Assembly (NCBI GenBank): GCA_036435485.1
Contig: CM071595.1
Coordinates: 4,712,001-4,776,000, forward strand
DNA length: 64,000 nucleotides
From: Saposhnikovia divaricata
Taxonomy: Eukaryota; Streptophyta; Magnoliopsida; Apiales; Apiaceae
Direction: 5' to 3'
The position numbers were made by a program, and so were the translations under genes. The notes below the pieces were generated by a model. The model was given only the letters and a program-made list of their open reading frames with translations. It was not told where the DNA came from and searched no databases. This document shows positions 1-11,644 of the stretch, one piece after another (within the stretch, counting starts at the first letter, position 1; every line of letters starts with the position of its first letter).

Positions 1-1504
1 GACTTTCTTTTCTTTTCTTTTCTTTTTTTCTCTTTTCTTTTTTTTTTCTGTTTTTTTATGCAATCTGGAATGAGAATTCTCAATTCCAACCCTAGACTAC
101 TCATATAAATATGAGCCGGCTACTAGCCATTTGACACCTAGCCAACAACTAACATGAAATCCCTGGTTTCCCCCAAACTTAGACTTTAGTGCTCCTACGC
201 CATCAAGGGAATAACGAAAATTCTAAATATAATCAAGTGATTAAATCTCAAAACATCCAAACAAGCATGACCTCAACCTAGCCCAAAAGCACCCAATGAG
301 ACCGTGTAATTAGTTTTGTTTCTGAAACACATAAGTCAATTTCATAGAAACTATAAGTCAACCCTCTATTCATCATTACCATACTCAATTAGACACCTAC
401 CTACCAATCAGAATTAGCTCATTCTAAGGGATCATGAAATATGCATGCCATGAAATGCAACTAATATGAACTCACATGGTATACGAAACAAAAAATAGAA
501 TGTCCTATATGAAACAAACATAATTAATACGAACATATAAGCATGAATTACTACTACTAATATGCAAAGCATGAAATCCTACATGAACAAATAATACAAC
601 AACAACTACTAAACCCTCAAACCACCCCCAAACTTAAAATATTCAATGTCCGCATTGAATGGAAGTAAATACGAGGGATAGCAGAAAACATACCTACAAA
701 GCGCCTTACAAATCCTTCCCCACCGCAACTCAACATGCTTGTTCAGCAAAAATCCCCTTTCTTTAGCAATTGGCCTCAACAACCAATTAAATTCAATCTC
801 CAACGTCTAAGACAAAAATTTTGCAACACTAGCACCACCTCTCCCACACTTAGGAGCCATAAGAATCAATTCCCAAATCACAAAATTCACCAAAATCCAC
901 AAAAAATTCGAATTCACAAATACCCCCAAATAATCAAGGACACACAACCCTAATAATGCAAGAACACAATTCGTAATATCAAAATAAAAGGAAGAAATAT
1001 ACCCCAAATACGAACCAGAGAGGTGAAACTTACAATTAAAAATCCCCCCAAACTTGAATCTTGAAGCCTTGAAATTGATTGTAGGAAAATATAATTGGAA
1101 TGGGGTAGGATTGGTGTGTATATATAGGGGTTTAATTGTGTAGATTTGGGAAAGAAATATAAAATAGGAGATGAATTGGGAACGATTTGGAATTAATATA
1201 GGACTAGAATTAGGATTTTAGGTGGAGAGAATAAATAGAAAAGGGATTGGAATTGATTTTGGGGAATTTTTTATATATATATATGTATTAACTCACGGAC
1301 TAAAACAAACTGAGAAAAGTAGTACCTGGACAGAAGAATTTGGGGGCGGGGTCGCCAAATTGGTGTTGTATCGCGTGGAAACTTCTGCAATTTTTTTTTT
1401 TGAATACAACACTCTTTTTTTTCCCTACACAACACTCTTCTTTTTTTTTTCTCAACACTCTTTTTGTTTTTATTTTTTTTTTCACCCATTTGTTTTCCTA
1501 CACT
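1..1504 (-). other. 3' non-coding interior of the Ty3-type element
   Basis: No gene is visible here. On the minus strand the motif AAGTTTGGGGG occurs three times (plus-strand positions 170-180, 625-635, 1045-1055). A long purine run on the minus strand (1-48, mostly AAAAG repeats) stands at the window edge and could be close to the polypurine tract and 3' LTR, but that is not visible. Pyrimidine-rich low-complexity sequence fills 1385-1500. Confidence 0.6.
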
Positions 1505-1508
1505 AATG

Positions 1509-1558
1509 CGTGGGTTGCCTCCCACGAAGCGCTTCTTTAACGTCAATAGCTTGACGTT
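1509..1558 (-). other. Hairpin cluster just downstream of the gag-protease stop
   Basis: Three adjacent inverted repeats read on the minus strand: AACGTCAA/TTGACGTT with a 4-nt loop (1539-1558), the palindrome GAAGCGCTTC (1526-1535), and CGTGGG-AGGCAA-CCCACG (1509-1526). The last two recur in the same order and at the same spacing in the LTR element at 16569-24321 (22044-22069), with a compensatory change in the stem. Confidence 0.7.
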
Positions 1559-1569
1559 ACTTCCTCAAC

Positions 1570-4242
1570 TCATGGCGGTTTCAAAAGAATAACTGAACCG
1601 TCCTCAACAGATAGACCATTCATACGAACGTTGACCTCTTGTTTGCTTGCTTTCCACAAATCTCTTCTGTCAGACTTCAGCCTAATTTTACTATCCAACA
1701 GCTTAATCTTCTTCTTTTTCTTCTTCACACCTCTAATGTGCTTCTCCGACTCGAACGACAATCTTTCTTCTTCCTTATCATCAGCTTTCCACCTTCGCAA
1801 TACGTTATCATGCCCCTCTTCAAAAATCACTAGCTCATTATTTAAAAGAACATACCTCAAATGTGGTGGAAGTTTCCCAAGCTTAACACTTGAGAGATCT
1901 CGAGAAGAACTGTCAATGAAATCACTGATGTGATGCTGTAGCACGTGTGTGTCCGACTTTTCGCTCAACAACTGATCAAACTTCTTTCTCTGACCCGTAT
2001 CAACTAATTCCACACTGCAACACTCTTCCTCCTCAGTCGAAAATTTCATAGCCTTGAAAACATTAAAGGTGACATTCTGATCTTGCACCCTCATTGTAAG
2101 CTCTCCTTTTTGCACATCGATCAAAGTATGGCCTGTAGCTAGAAAAGGCCTTCCCAAGATTATGGGAATCTTCTTGTCTTCTTCAAAATCCAAGATAACA
2201 AAATCAGCTGGGAAGATAAGCTTATCAACTTTCACCAAAATGTCCTCCACTATGCCCCTTGGATAAGTGATAGATCGATCAGCCAACTGCAAAGAGATAT
2301 TGGTTGGCTTTGGCTCCGGCAAACCAAGTTGCTTGAACACAGATAAAGGCATGAGATTGATGCTAGCTCCCAAGTCACACAAACACTTGCTAAAAGAAAG
2401 GTTGCCAATCGTGCACGGAATAGTGAAACTCCCCGGATCTTTAAGTTTAGGTGGCAACTTCTGCTGCAGAACTGCACTACACTCCTCCGTTAGAGCCACT
2501 GTTTCAAATTCTTCCAACCTTCTCTTTCGTGACAAAATATCCTTCATGAACTTTGCATACCTCGGCATCTGCTCCAATGCTTCAACAAAAGGAATGTTAA
2601 TGGACAATTTCTTGAAGACATCCATAAACTTCTGAAACTGAATTTCTTGACTTTTCTACACGCGTCGAGGAAATGGAGGAGGAGGATAGATTTGATTATT
2701 CTTTGAAGATTGCTCTGGAGTTGAATTTTCAAAAGGTTTCTCGCTCTTCTCACCATCAAGCTGATCAGCCACTAAATCAGATTTCTCAATTTCTAGCACT
2801 GCAGATTTTTCAACCTGCTGATTCTGAACATCTTCATCTTCCTTAGCTGCTGATTTAGGATCCCTCGCGACTTTTCCAGATCTCAAAGAAACTGCATTGA
2901 CCTATTTTTTGCTTTCCCTTCTGCCTGGATTAACCTCCGTATCACTAGGAAGAGTTCCTTGTGGCCTACTATGTAAAGCACTAACAATCTGTCCTATCTG
3001 GTTTTCCAAGACCTTTTGAGAAGCTTGCAGGTTCTTCACCATCATCCACAAATCATCCCCTTCTGATTTTTCATTAGATGATTGCCCCGCATGAGCCTGG
3101 GGCTGTTGCTGCTGAAATCCCGGAGGTTGATATGGTGGCCTTGGAGCATATGGCTGTTGATAGCCTTGATTGAATGGCCTTGCTTGCTGACCTTGAAACT
3201 GTTGCTGATAAGGTTGCTGAACACCTTGATTATTGCTCCAGCTGAAATTTGGATGATTCCGATTATTAGGATGATAAGTGGCTGGAACTGGTACAGTAGG
3301 TCTCTGAAAATTACTCTCGAACTGTGCTGATTCAGAAGAGATAGCACACTGATTCGTCTCATGTGCGCCCGCACATAGCTCACAAATACTAGCAACCTGC
3401 TGCATCCCATGATTTGCCAAAGAATCTATTTTCCTATTCATTGCCTCTAGCTGAGCTGCTAGAGCTGAGACTGCATTAACATCAAGAACACCTGCTACCT
3501 TGCCTTGAGAAAGCCTCTGGGTTGGATTTTGATATTCATTAGCAGCCATCGTCTCTATAAGATCATAAGCCTCCTCGTAGCTCTTAGCCCACAGAGCTCC
3601 ACCTGATGCTGCATCTAACAAAGGTCTAGACTGTGCTCCCAACCCATTGTAAAAACCATTGATAACCATCCAATCAGGCATGCCATGATGTGGACATCTA
3701 CGAAGCATCTCCTTGTATCGTTCCCAAGCCTCACACAAAGATTCTCCAAATTGTTGCTGAAACTGAGTTAGCTGGTTCCTTATTGCTGCAGTTTTCGCCA
3801 TAGGGAAGAATTTAGTAAGAAACTTCTGAGCTAGATCCTCCCATGTAGTAATGGAACCAGCTGGTAGAGAGTGTAACCAGCCCTTAGCCTTATCCCTTAA
3901 AGAGAATGGGAAAAGCCTCAACTTGATAGCATCCTCCGACACACCATTAAATTTAAAAGTGTCGCAGATCTCGATAAAGTCCCGAATATGCATGCTAGGA
4001 TCCTCCGTAGAAGCACCCCCAAACTGAACCGAATTCTGCACCATCTGAATTATGCTCGGCTTGATCTCAAAATTGTTCGCTGCAATAGCTGGCCTGACAA
4101 TACTAGATTGTATGTCATTGATCTTTGGCTGCGAATAGTCCTTCAAAGCCTTGACTGCTGCTGGTAAATCTGCCATCTCTACAGTAGTTTCAAGTTCCTC
4201 TTCTGCCAGTTTTTCCTTACGAGCCTGCAAACGTGTTCGCAT
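1570..4242 (-). pseudogene. Ty3 gag-protease polyprotein with two in-frame amber codons
   Basis: One reading frame of 891 codons from ATG at 4242 to the stop at 1570-1572. The first part (to about residue 446) holds a retrotransposon gag domain (KGWLHSLPAGSITTWEDL) and a CX2CX3HX4C zinc knuckle (CELCAGAHETNQC). After a Q/P-rich stretch comes the conserved AVSLRSGK motif, and then an aspartic protease with DLGASINLMP as active site followed by ILGRPFLAT. TAG codons at 2902-2904 and 2656-2658 interrupt it, but the frame is the same before and after both. The downstream stop lies just before a conserved hairpin block (1509-1558). The frame ends after the protease region, so the lack of pol looks original and not caused by a break. 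The stops could be C-to-T decay or, less likely, readthrough signals. Confidence 0.85.
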
Positions 4243-4362
4243 ACACGTTCAAGTACCTAAAAACACCATGAAACAAACTAACTAAGTAAGAAAAAAAATC
4301 CGAGTCAGTGAACGCTAACGACCACTGATGACAAGCACATAAACTAAATAAAACACCGATGA

Positions 4363-4380
4363 TCCCCGACAGCGGTGCCA
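4363..4380 (-). other. Primer binding site of the Ty3-type element
   Basis: The minus strand reads TGGCACCGCTGTCGGGGA directly after the LTR. It resembles the TGGCGCC...GGGGA primer sites seen in many plant Ty3 elements (tRNA-Asp-like), and differs by one base from the shared part of the LARD site at 23100-23117. Confidence 0.75.
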
Positions 4381-4386
4381 AAAACT

Positions 4387-5841
4387 TGTTAACACTAAAA
4401 CACACAAGCGTACGCGGTCACAAGTAATATATAAGGTTAAGTCCAAATTCGTTCCCACAGGGATCAGGTTATGGTTCTTTTCAGCTAATGTGCCTATTCA
4501 CTGCCAAGACAATTAATAAGTTGAGGTTTTTAATTATCTAAAAACTAATTAACTAATGAGAATTAAATCTGACTTACTGATAAGAATAAAAACATGGGAT
4601 CCTAACTTCATTATCTACTTCACTTAGAGTCGCAGCCTTTGATCAATACGTGTGATGGTTTTGATATCTGATCGGATAACACGAAATAAGTAAAAGCTAC
4701 CTCTCGGTATACTAATACCAAACTACGCATGCATCCACAAAAGAGATAGAAGATGGGTAGACACCAAATATGTTTAGACCCTATATCTCTATAGAATTTG
4801 AAAACATAAAGGTTTAAGCACAAGTTATCCACATAGATCACATAGGGTAGCATAATATCTCTATTTACGCCACAAATCATGATGTTAAAACATCAACCTA
4901 TCCTATGCTAGCATGGCAAGTTCTAAATCTCAAGATCCACTTTCACTTCACAAGAGATTAACAAATTAGATGTTCGCGACGCATCTAAATACATGAAACA
5001 CAACCATACGAGGATATCAAGAATTCACCACACATAAATTTTTAAGGCATACAAACTACTAAGCTACATAGATAACTCCGTTAGAATCCCATGACAACGA
5101 TTAGCTCATAATTGAACCGTTCATCGTCATGGGATTTGATGAAAACATGATATAAAACAAGATATGAATAAAAGAAGTAATTATATTAATAAACAAGAGT
5201 TAAGAAAACAAATCTAGAATCCAGAATAACACAAAAGATGAAGTAGATCTGAATCCGTTGCTTGTCACGTGCGTTGAATCCTTCTCTCCTTTTCTCCCTT
5301 GCAGATCTAAGCTATGTTACAATAATAATCACTCTCCTAATTACAATGCTAAGATGTGTTTAAATAGGCTCTAGATTTCTTGCCCAGCAGGAAATTACCT
5401 TCTATTATAATTAGAATTCGATTAAGGTACTAAAACCTGCCCAAAATACAATTAGAATTAGAAAAATGGCAATCCTGGAATTTTTCTGCTTTGCTTCTCA
5501 AAGAACACTTGCGCGAATTTATTCAGCACTCTCCCTGCACCTGCTATCTATCCCAGATTGTAGAAAATCTCTCAAGCTTCGCGTGAGCTGTAAGATCGCT
5601 GAAAACGGACTTCTAGAATTCCCGATATGGCCAAAACAGTGTAGACTGCGCAACCTTACCGGAAAATCCGAATTTTAATCAATTAATCCTCAAAACACGA
5701 TAGAAGCATCACCCATAATCGACATTCTTGTAAATCTGCACAACTAAGAAAAACACATCAAAACTACAATAAACTTGAGTCCAAGACAATCAATTTAAGC
5801 CGAATAGAAGCGATCCAAGTGGATATAAAATCCACTTATCA
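4387..5841 (-). repeat. 5' LTR of the Ty3-type element
   Basis: On the minus strand the LTR begins TGATAAGTGGATTTTATATC and ends GTTAACA, the usual TG...CA, and abuts the primer site after six bases. Its length is about 1,455 bp. A TATTTAAA box-like stretch lies on the minus strand near 5350. Only one LTR is in the window, so the borders come from the termini, the primer site and the break in the Copia frame, not from an LTR pair. Confidence 0.8.
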
Positions 5842-8800
5842 TACATAGTTTTGTATTGAAGTCAATTGGTGTTGAAGTTGGTTTGCAATTAGCCATTCCA
5901 AATCTTTTTAACAAATCTGAAGATTATTTGTGCTGATGCAAAAATATTCCTTCTTCTGTGTAACTGATCTCTAAACCAAGAAAGTGATGAAGTCGACCAA
6001 GCTTCTTCATCTGAAAGCGTACTGATAGATTCTTTTTCGTTCTAAGAATTTCTTCTTCATCATCACCAGTTAAAACTAAGTCATCCACATAGACCAATAC
6101 AACAGCTATCTTACCATCAGTAAATTTAACAAATAAGCTTGAATCTGATGATGTAACTGAATAACCACTGTAAATAAGAAATTCAGCAATCTTACCATAC
6201 CATGCTCGAGGTGACTGTTTTAATCCGTAAATTGCCTTTCGCAACTTACACACATATTCAGGATGATTGATACTTTCAAAACCCTTAGGCTGACACATGT
6301 AGATATCATGATCTAGATCTCCATGCAAGAATGCGTTCTTTACATCCATCTGCCAAAGTCTCCATTTCTTAGTTGCTGCCAGTGATAGCAAAACTCGTAC
6401 AGTAGTAAGTTTTGCTACTGGACTGAACGTTTCATCATAATCCAGTTCATATTGTTGAGAGAATCCTCGAGCTACCAAACGTGCCTTGTACCTTTCAATT
6501 GTACCATTTGCAAAACGTTTTATCTTATAAACCCATTTGCATGAAACAGGTTTAACATCTTTTGGTTTTGATACTAGCTCCCAAGTTTGGTTTTGTTCTA
6601 ATGCAACAATCTCTTCTTCCATGGCACGTTTCCACTCTGATTTTTCAATTGCCTCTTCGAAACTTGTTGGTACTTCTGCTATGGCAACATTAGCATACTT
6701 AGTGTTTGATTTTCTGATTCTTGTTGACCTTCTAAGTGGAGGTGGTGTGTCTTCCCCACTGTCATCATCTTCTCCATCTTGTTGCAAGCTTGCCTCATTT
6801 TGCCAGGTACTTTGAGTCTCCACTATTGCACCATCTTCACTGTCTTCAGTGCTCAACTGGACCAAAGTCGATTCCAATGCCTTCTTACAGTTATTGGAGT
6901 CCAGCTAATCTTCGTGTTCAGAGGACCACCATGAAGAGGCTTCATCAAATACTAAATTTTGAGATGTATAGCATTTTCCTGTAGTTGGATCACAGCATCG
7001 CCATCCCTTTCTTGGTTCATCATATCCTACAAAAATGCACTTGATAGCCTTTTTCTCCAGCTTGCTGCGTAGGGGATCAGGTACAAAAACATAGCATACA
7101 CTTCCCAAAACACGAAAATAGCTAACATCAGCCTTCTTTTCCAGTGCCTTCTCATAAGGTGAAGCAAACTCTAACCTTTGTTGGGGAAGCACATTGATAA
7201 CAAAGGCTGCAGTCTTCATTGCCTCTGCCCAAAAACGTCTAGGGACATTCTTAGCATGAAGCATACTTCGACACACTTCTGCTAAATGTCTATTTTTCCT
7301 CTCAGCAACACCGTTTTGTTGTGGTGTGCTTGGACATGTGAATTGATGGCGTATCCTGCATTCTGTAAGAAAGTTTGAAAACTCAATTGAGGTGTATTCA
7401 CCTCCATTGTCAGTGCGTATACAACAGATGTTACTCCCAACTTTTGTTTCTGCTTCGTCCTTAAAAACTTTGAATTTTGACAGAACCTCAAATTTTTCCT
7501 TCATAAAGAAAACCCATAAATACCTTGAAAAATCATCAATGAAAGTAACCATGTACTTCATCCCTCCAATTGAGGCTTGCTTGACTAGCCCAAACACATC
7601 AGAATGTACCAACTCTAATGGTTTGCTTGCTCGATACTTGGATTCTTCATAAGGTAGTTGATGTGCTTTTCCAAATTGACATCCTGCACATACAATGTCA
7701 GTTCTTACCTTGAGTTGAGGTAATCCTTTCACCATTGATTTTCTCATCATCACATCTAGCTTGGTGTAGCTGACATGACTCAACCTTGCATGCCATAAGT
7801 CAGCAGTTTCATTTTTTCTTGTCTTGTCTACAAATGTAGATTCTGCAGACATCACATAGATTGATTCCTGTTTTCGTCCTTTCAGAAGTGGTTCTTCCTT
7901 AACTTCAATATCTCGATACACTTTTACATCTTGAGGACCAAACAAGACATAATGACCAGAAGATGTTAACTGAGATACTGATAGCAGGTTTTTAGTCATA
8001 CCTGGAACATGATAAACATTTTGGAGTGGTACCTCTACACCATTAAGTTGAGGAGTCACAACGAGATCACCAATATGTGCTAGTGGTAACTTAGAATTGT
8101 CTGTTGTTACCACAACACGACCTCCTTTATACTCTATCAGAGTCTGCAACTTTTTCACATCGCCAGTCATGTGATTAGAACAGCCTGAATCAACAATCCA
8201 ATCATTTTCAAAGTCAATGGGATTGGTTGTTACTGTTAAAGCAAACTCTTCTTTGACTATAGCCACTAATGCTTCAGCATCCCATTCTTCTTCATCTTTT
8301 AAAGTGGAAAGGTTACTCTCTGCATTCTTCTTAAACCAACAGGCTCTTGCCATGTGCCCCCTTTTATTGCAATTGAAACATTGTCCTTCAAATTTTCTGT
8401 CACGACTTTGATTTAACGAAGCTTCCTCACCACGAGTGCCCCCTTCATTTTGGTATTCTTTCCTCCTTCCTTCATTTAATTTACTAGTAAAGTGTTGATT
8501 TGAGGGTCGTCTAATTTTGTTGACGTAGAGTGCCTCTTCTTCTTTCTTTATTGAGACTCCTCCCATTTGCTTAGTTAATGCTTCCTGATCAGCTAGCAAA
8601 TTCTCAAATTCAACAAGTGTTGGCTGCTTTTCCCATCCTTGCACTGCAGCAACAAAATTTCTGTATTCAGGTCTCAGACCATGGATGATGATGCGTTTCA
8701 TCCTTGTCTCTTTTATTGGAGCTTCTGTATCTAGCTCTGAAATCTCTCGACATATCACCTTTATCTTGTGAAAGTATTGTGCTATTGTCATGTCATGTTG

Positions 8801-9151
8801 TGCTATGGAAAGCAGCTCACTTTCCATGAGTTGAAGTTTTGAAACATTTTTCTTTGAGAATAACTTGGTGAGTGTATCCCAAGCATCCTTTGGTGTTGAA
8901 TCATCTCGAATGTGCTCTAAAATATCCTCATCAACTGTTGTCTTAAGAGCAAATAGGGCTTTACCTGCTTTGATCTTCCACTTTCGAAGAGAACCAGTTG
9001 TATCCTCCACTGTTGGCTTGGTGGTTTCATTGCCATCAACAATCTCCCACAGATCTTGTCCTTGCATGTATGACATTATGCAGGTCGACCACATTTTGTA
9101 GTTGGTGTTATTGAGTTTCTTCATACCGTTGACACCTTGTAGGTCAGTCAT
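5842..9151 (-). pseudogene. Copia gag-pol polyprotein, two stops, 3' part displaced
   Basis: One frame from ATG at 9151. Domain order: Copia gag (UBN2-like), CX2CX4HX4C zinc knuckle (CFNCNKRGHMARAC), aspartic protease (DSGCSNHMTG), GAG-pre-integrase with an HxxxH...CxxC finger, integrase core, then reverse transcriptase with YVDDLVLTGDD. This order (integrase before RT) defines Ty1/Copia. A TAG at 6905-6907 separates integrase from RT, and a TAA at 5924-5926 falls after the RT core. The frame is unchanged after both, and coding continues until the Ty3 LTR at 5841. Single-base changes are the likeliest cause of both stops. Confidence 0.9.
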
Positions 9152-9212
9152 TATGCTGACAACGGAACTCTAATAACAGACACAGAATACAAATTGTGGT
9201 TATAAGTGTATA

Positions 9213-9225
9213 GGCTCTGATACCA
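9213..9225 (-). other. Copia primer binding site
   Basis: The minus strand reads TGGTATCAGAGCC, the standard complement of the 3' end of initiator tRNA-Met, three bases inside the LTR. Confidence 0.85.
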
Positions 9226-9228
9226 AAT

Positions 9229-9594
9229 TGTTGAACATAACTGATAGTTTCTGAAATGAGAACATTGATGCAAACAATTAATTGCAACTAATATATTCCA
9301 AGGTGCTCACACAATGTCTATAAATAGACTTACAAAAGGAAAGAACAGCTCACATGAACAAGACTCATGTGTAACAATCATAACACTCAAACTGATCAAA
9401 CATGTTTACATGTGGAAACACATGCTCACACATGCACACTACTCATGAAAACAGATCACACATTCATCACTCATAGACACAGCTCACACAAACCAGCACA
9501 CCAGCCTTGGTCGCCACTTGAAGTGGCTTCTAAGCCTTGGTCGCCACTTGAAGTGGCTTCCAAGCCTAGAAGCCATTTGAAGTGGTGACCAACA
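9229..9594 (-). repeat. 5' LTR of the Copia element
   Basis: On the plus strand it runs TGTTGAACA...CCAACA, about 366 bp, with inverted termini TGTTG/CAACA. It contains a 30-bp direct repeat (about 9505-9565), each copy holding the palindrome GCCACTTGAAGTGGC (9513-9527, 9543-9557), plus a third diverged copy. The outer border is inferred from the terminus alone. Confidence 0.72.
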
Positions 9595-10400
9595 GCACAC
9601 ACGATGTTGGTGTTGTAACTTTAACATAGAGGTTCCAATCTGTTGAAATGGGGTTGCACCATTTTCATTAGTACAAAAAATAGCCCATAATTGCTATGTC
9701 CTCGTTCTCGTAATGGGTAGTAGTCCTTAATCGATGCATGGTAACATGAAGGGTAAGAATGTTTTGTTGGAGTTCAACTGCAATGGTGGTAGGGAAACAA
9801 AAGCTTGTTTGATTGTTGTGGTTGACGGGAGTCACAACCATTCCAATTTCCTTCATCACACCAAGAAGGCGATAGTAGTGACTTGCACTACTGAGTGTGA
9901 CAACATTGGTCCGTTTACACTTAAATGTTTAAATTTGTTAAATTTTGATTGGTTTAATTAACTTTAACAAATTAAAATTGTCCATTTACCAATAAGAACT
10001 CAACCCTGAAAGACTTCAATATGGACGATGACAAGGCCTTCTCCTTCTATATAAAAAAAGAGGTTTTCTTCTAAAATGAATCTTTAATTCTTTTTCGCAA
10101 AAATATTTTTTTTTCTTTTTATGTTACCAAAAATATGATTTTCTGATTTTTTTGCAAATATACGACTTTATAACTAAATGCAATCAAAAGTCATTTCAAT
10201 TCTTTTTCGATAAAAAAGTAAAAGAAAATTTCATTTAATTTTTTTGGTTACAAATTGTATTTTTGAAAGTATTTTCAAAAAATAGTAAAATTTATAAAAA
10301 AATTAAAAAAATAATAATATTTTCGACAATAACTCTTAAAAAAGAACTCCACATTTTATAAGAAAACTTCTAGCTCTTAAATTAGGGTTGTGTATGATCC
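9595..10400. other. AT-rich stretch without recognised gene
   Basis: The left half is of moderate composition. It holds a 75-codon plus-strand frame (9734-9961) that I do not recognise. From 10060 on it is A/T-rich with homopolymer runs. No splice-compatible exon set was found. Confidence 0.5.
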
Positions 10401-11623
10401 CACTTTTTTTTTTGTTAAATAAACCGTACTTGCATTAATCAAATAATATCGGAAACCAGTACATGATTAATAAATTCAGGTGGATCTATAATCCACTCGC
10501 GGAGGTCAGACGTAGAATAAGTAGCTAACAAATGTGCTACATTATTCGCAGAGCTATGAACATACTCGATTAGCACATAATCAAAGTGCTTATATAACTC
10601 AATACAATCTCCGACAATAGTGTGAAAATAACTCTCGCCTTCTCGTCCTTTACAAGCTTCTACCAGATTCTTCACATCTGTCTCAAAAACACACTGATCA
10701 AGCCCCAGATTTTTTGCCCAAGCCAATGCTTCCTTCAAGCTCAAAGCCTCAGCCTCACGAGGTTGCTAGTTACCCTGAATTCGCTTGCATCGACCTCTAA
10801 TGAACTATCCAGTCGCGTCTCTGATCACCTGTCCAACCCCAATATACCCATCTTGAAACACTACTGCATATATATTGATTTTGTACCAACCTTCAGGAGG
10901 TCTGCTCCAGCTCCTACCTCTGCTATTAACCTGTTGTGCTTTCTTCTCAACTTCACCAGCCTTTCTCCAGTCCATTAGCAAGTTCAGAGCTGCAGATTTT
11001 GCTCCAAACACTGACCCAGTAACTCTATCCCATAACCACTTATTCCGATGACTCCATAAACTCCACCAGCATACCATTCCTATTAGTGCACACTGATCCC
11101 TCGTACACACATTAAACATTCTACGTATAACATCAAACCCCGAATCATCCTGCACCACTACAACCTGATTCAATAACCCTATACTCGCCCAGACCTTTCT
11201 TACAAATTCACAATCAAACAGTACGTGAACATCTGTTTCATTACACTATGGCACCACGAGCACAACACATCAACACTAACATGTTTCATTGCTAACGCTA
11301 CTGTTGTAGGTAAACATCCAGTACACACTCTCCACATAAAGTTAACAACCTTTCCTGGAATTTTAAGTGCCCACAATTGCTTCCAGAAACTACTATTTGT
11401 CATATCTTGAGCACCCTGCAATCTTTGATACACACTCTTCACTGTCAACCGACCATCCTCTTCAAATTGCCAAAACCAAGAATCCTCTCTTCTCCTACTC
11501 GATAATGGAACTCTTCTTATAAGCTGCTTATCTATGTCGTTAAAAATGTCATTTATAATATCATGATCCCACATACTTGTCTCCGTATCCATCAAGCCCT
11601 GTACTTTAGCATCACGTAATTCA
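10401..11623 (-). pseudogene. LINE ORF2, zinc-binding and RNase H-like 3' half with poly(A) end
   Basis: Continuation of the LINE coding region beyond the CACTA insertion. It holds a zf-RVT-type segment (FWKQLWALKIPGKVVNFMWR), then, after a one-base frameshift near 11245, the linker WWSLWSHRNKWLWDR, and an RNase H-like domain (ALSLKEALAWAKNLG, ETDVKNLVEA, SANNVAHLLA). In-frame stops fall near 10802 and 10770. The element ends with a plant-LINE 3' terminus, GGTTTATTTAACA followed by about ten A on the minus strand (plus 10402-10411). This copy is dead and clearly older than the elements inside it. Confidence 0.85.
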
Positions 11624-11644
11624 CACTACACCATAAAAGGCCTA
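11624..11644 (+). repeat. CACTA terminal inverted repeat, left (3' end of element)
   Basis: Begins CACTACACCATAAAAGG. Perfect inverted match to 26766-26786 over 21 bases, preceded by TSD TCA. Confidence 0.95.

Larger units (their letters stand above)
1..5841 (-). mobile_element. Ty3-type LTR element carrying only gag and protease, 3' end outside window
   Basis: A minus-strand LTR retrotransposon. Its 5' LTR is at 4387-5841, its primer binding site at 4363-4380 and its gag-protease frame at 1570-4242. About 1.5 kb of non-coding DNA follows, and the element continues past the left edge. No reverse transcriptase, RNase H or integrase coding is present between the protease and the window edge, so it matches the plant class that encodes gag (and protease) only and depends on a partner for replication. 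It sits inside the Copia element at 5842-9594: the Copia reading frame runs straight into the LTR end at 5841/5842. The expected 5-bp target duplication would be TACAT (5842-5846), but its partner lies outside the window. Confidence 0.85.
5842..9594 (-). mobile_element. Ty1/Copia element, cut by the Ty3-type insertion
   Basis: Minus-strand Copia element with its 5' LTR at 9229-9594, a tRNA-Met primer site at 9213-9225 and a polyprotein frame from 9151 down to 5842, where the Ty3-type LTR begins. RNase H and the 3' LTR should lie to the left of the window, beyond the nested element. Confidence 0.88.

Noticed and set aside
1222..1546. Overlapping short frames around the T-rich tract
   Set aside because: Low-complexity phenylalanine/lysine runs from homopolymers in the non-coding part of the Ty3-type element.
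9734..9961. 75-codon plus-strand frame (NCNGGRETKACLIVVVDGSH)
   Set aside because: The product was not recognised, there is no neighbouring exon and surroundings are AT-rich. Left as unassigned sequence.
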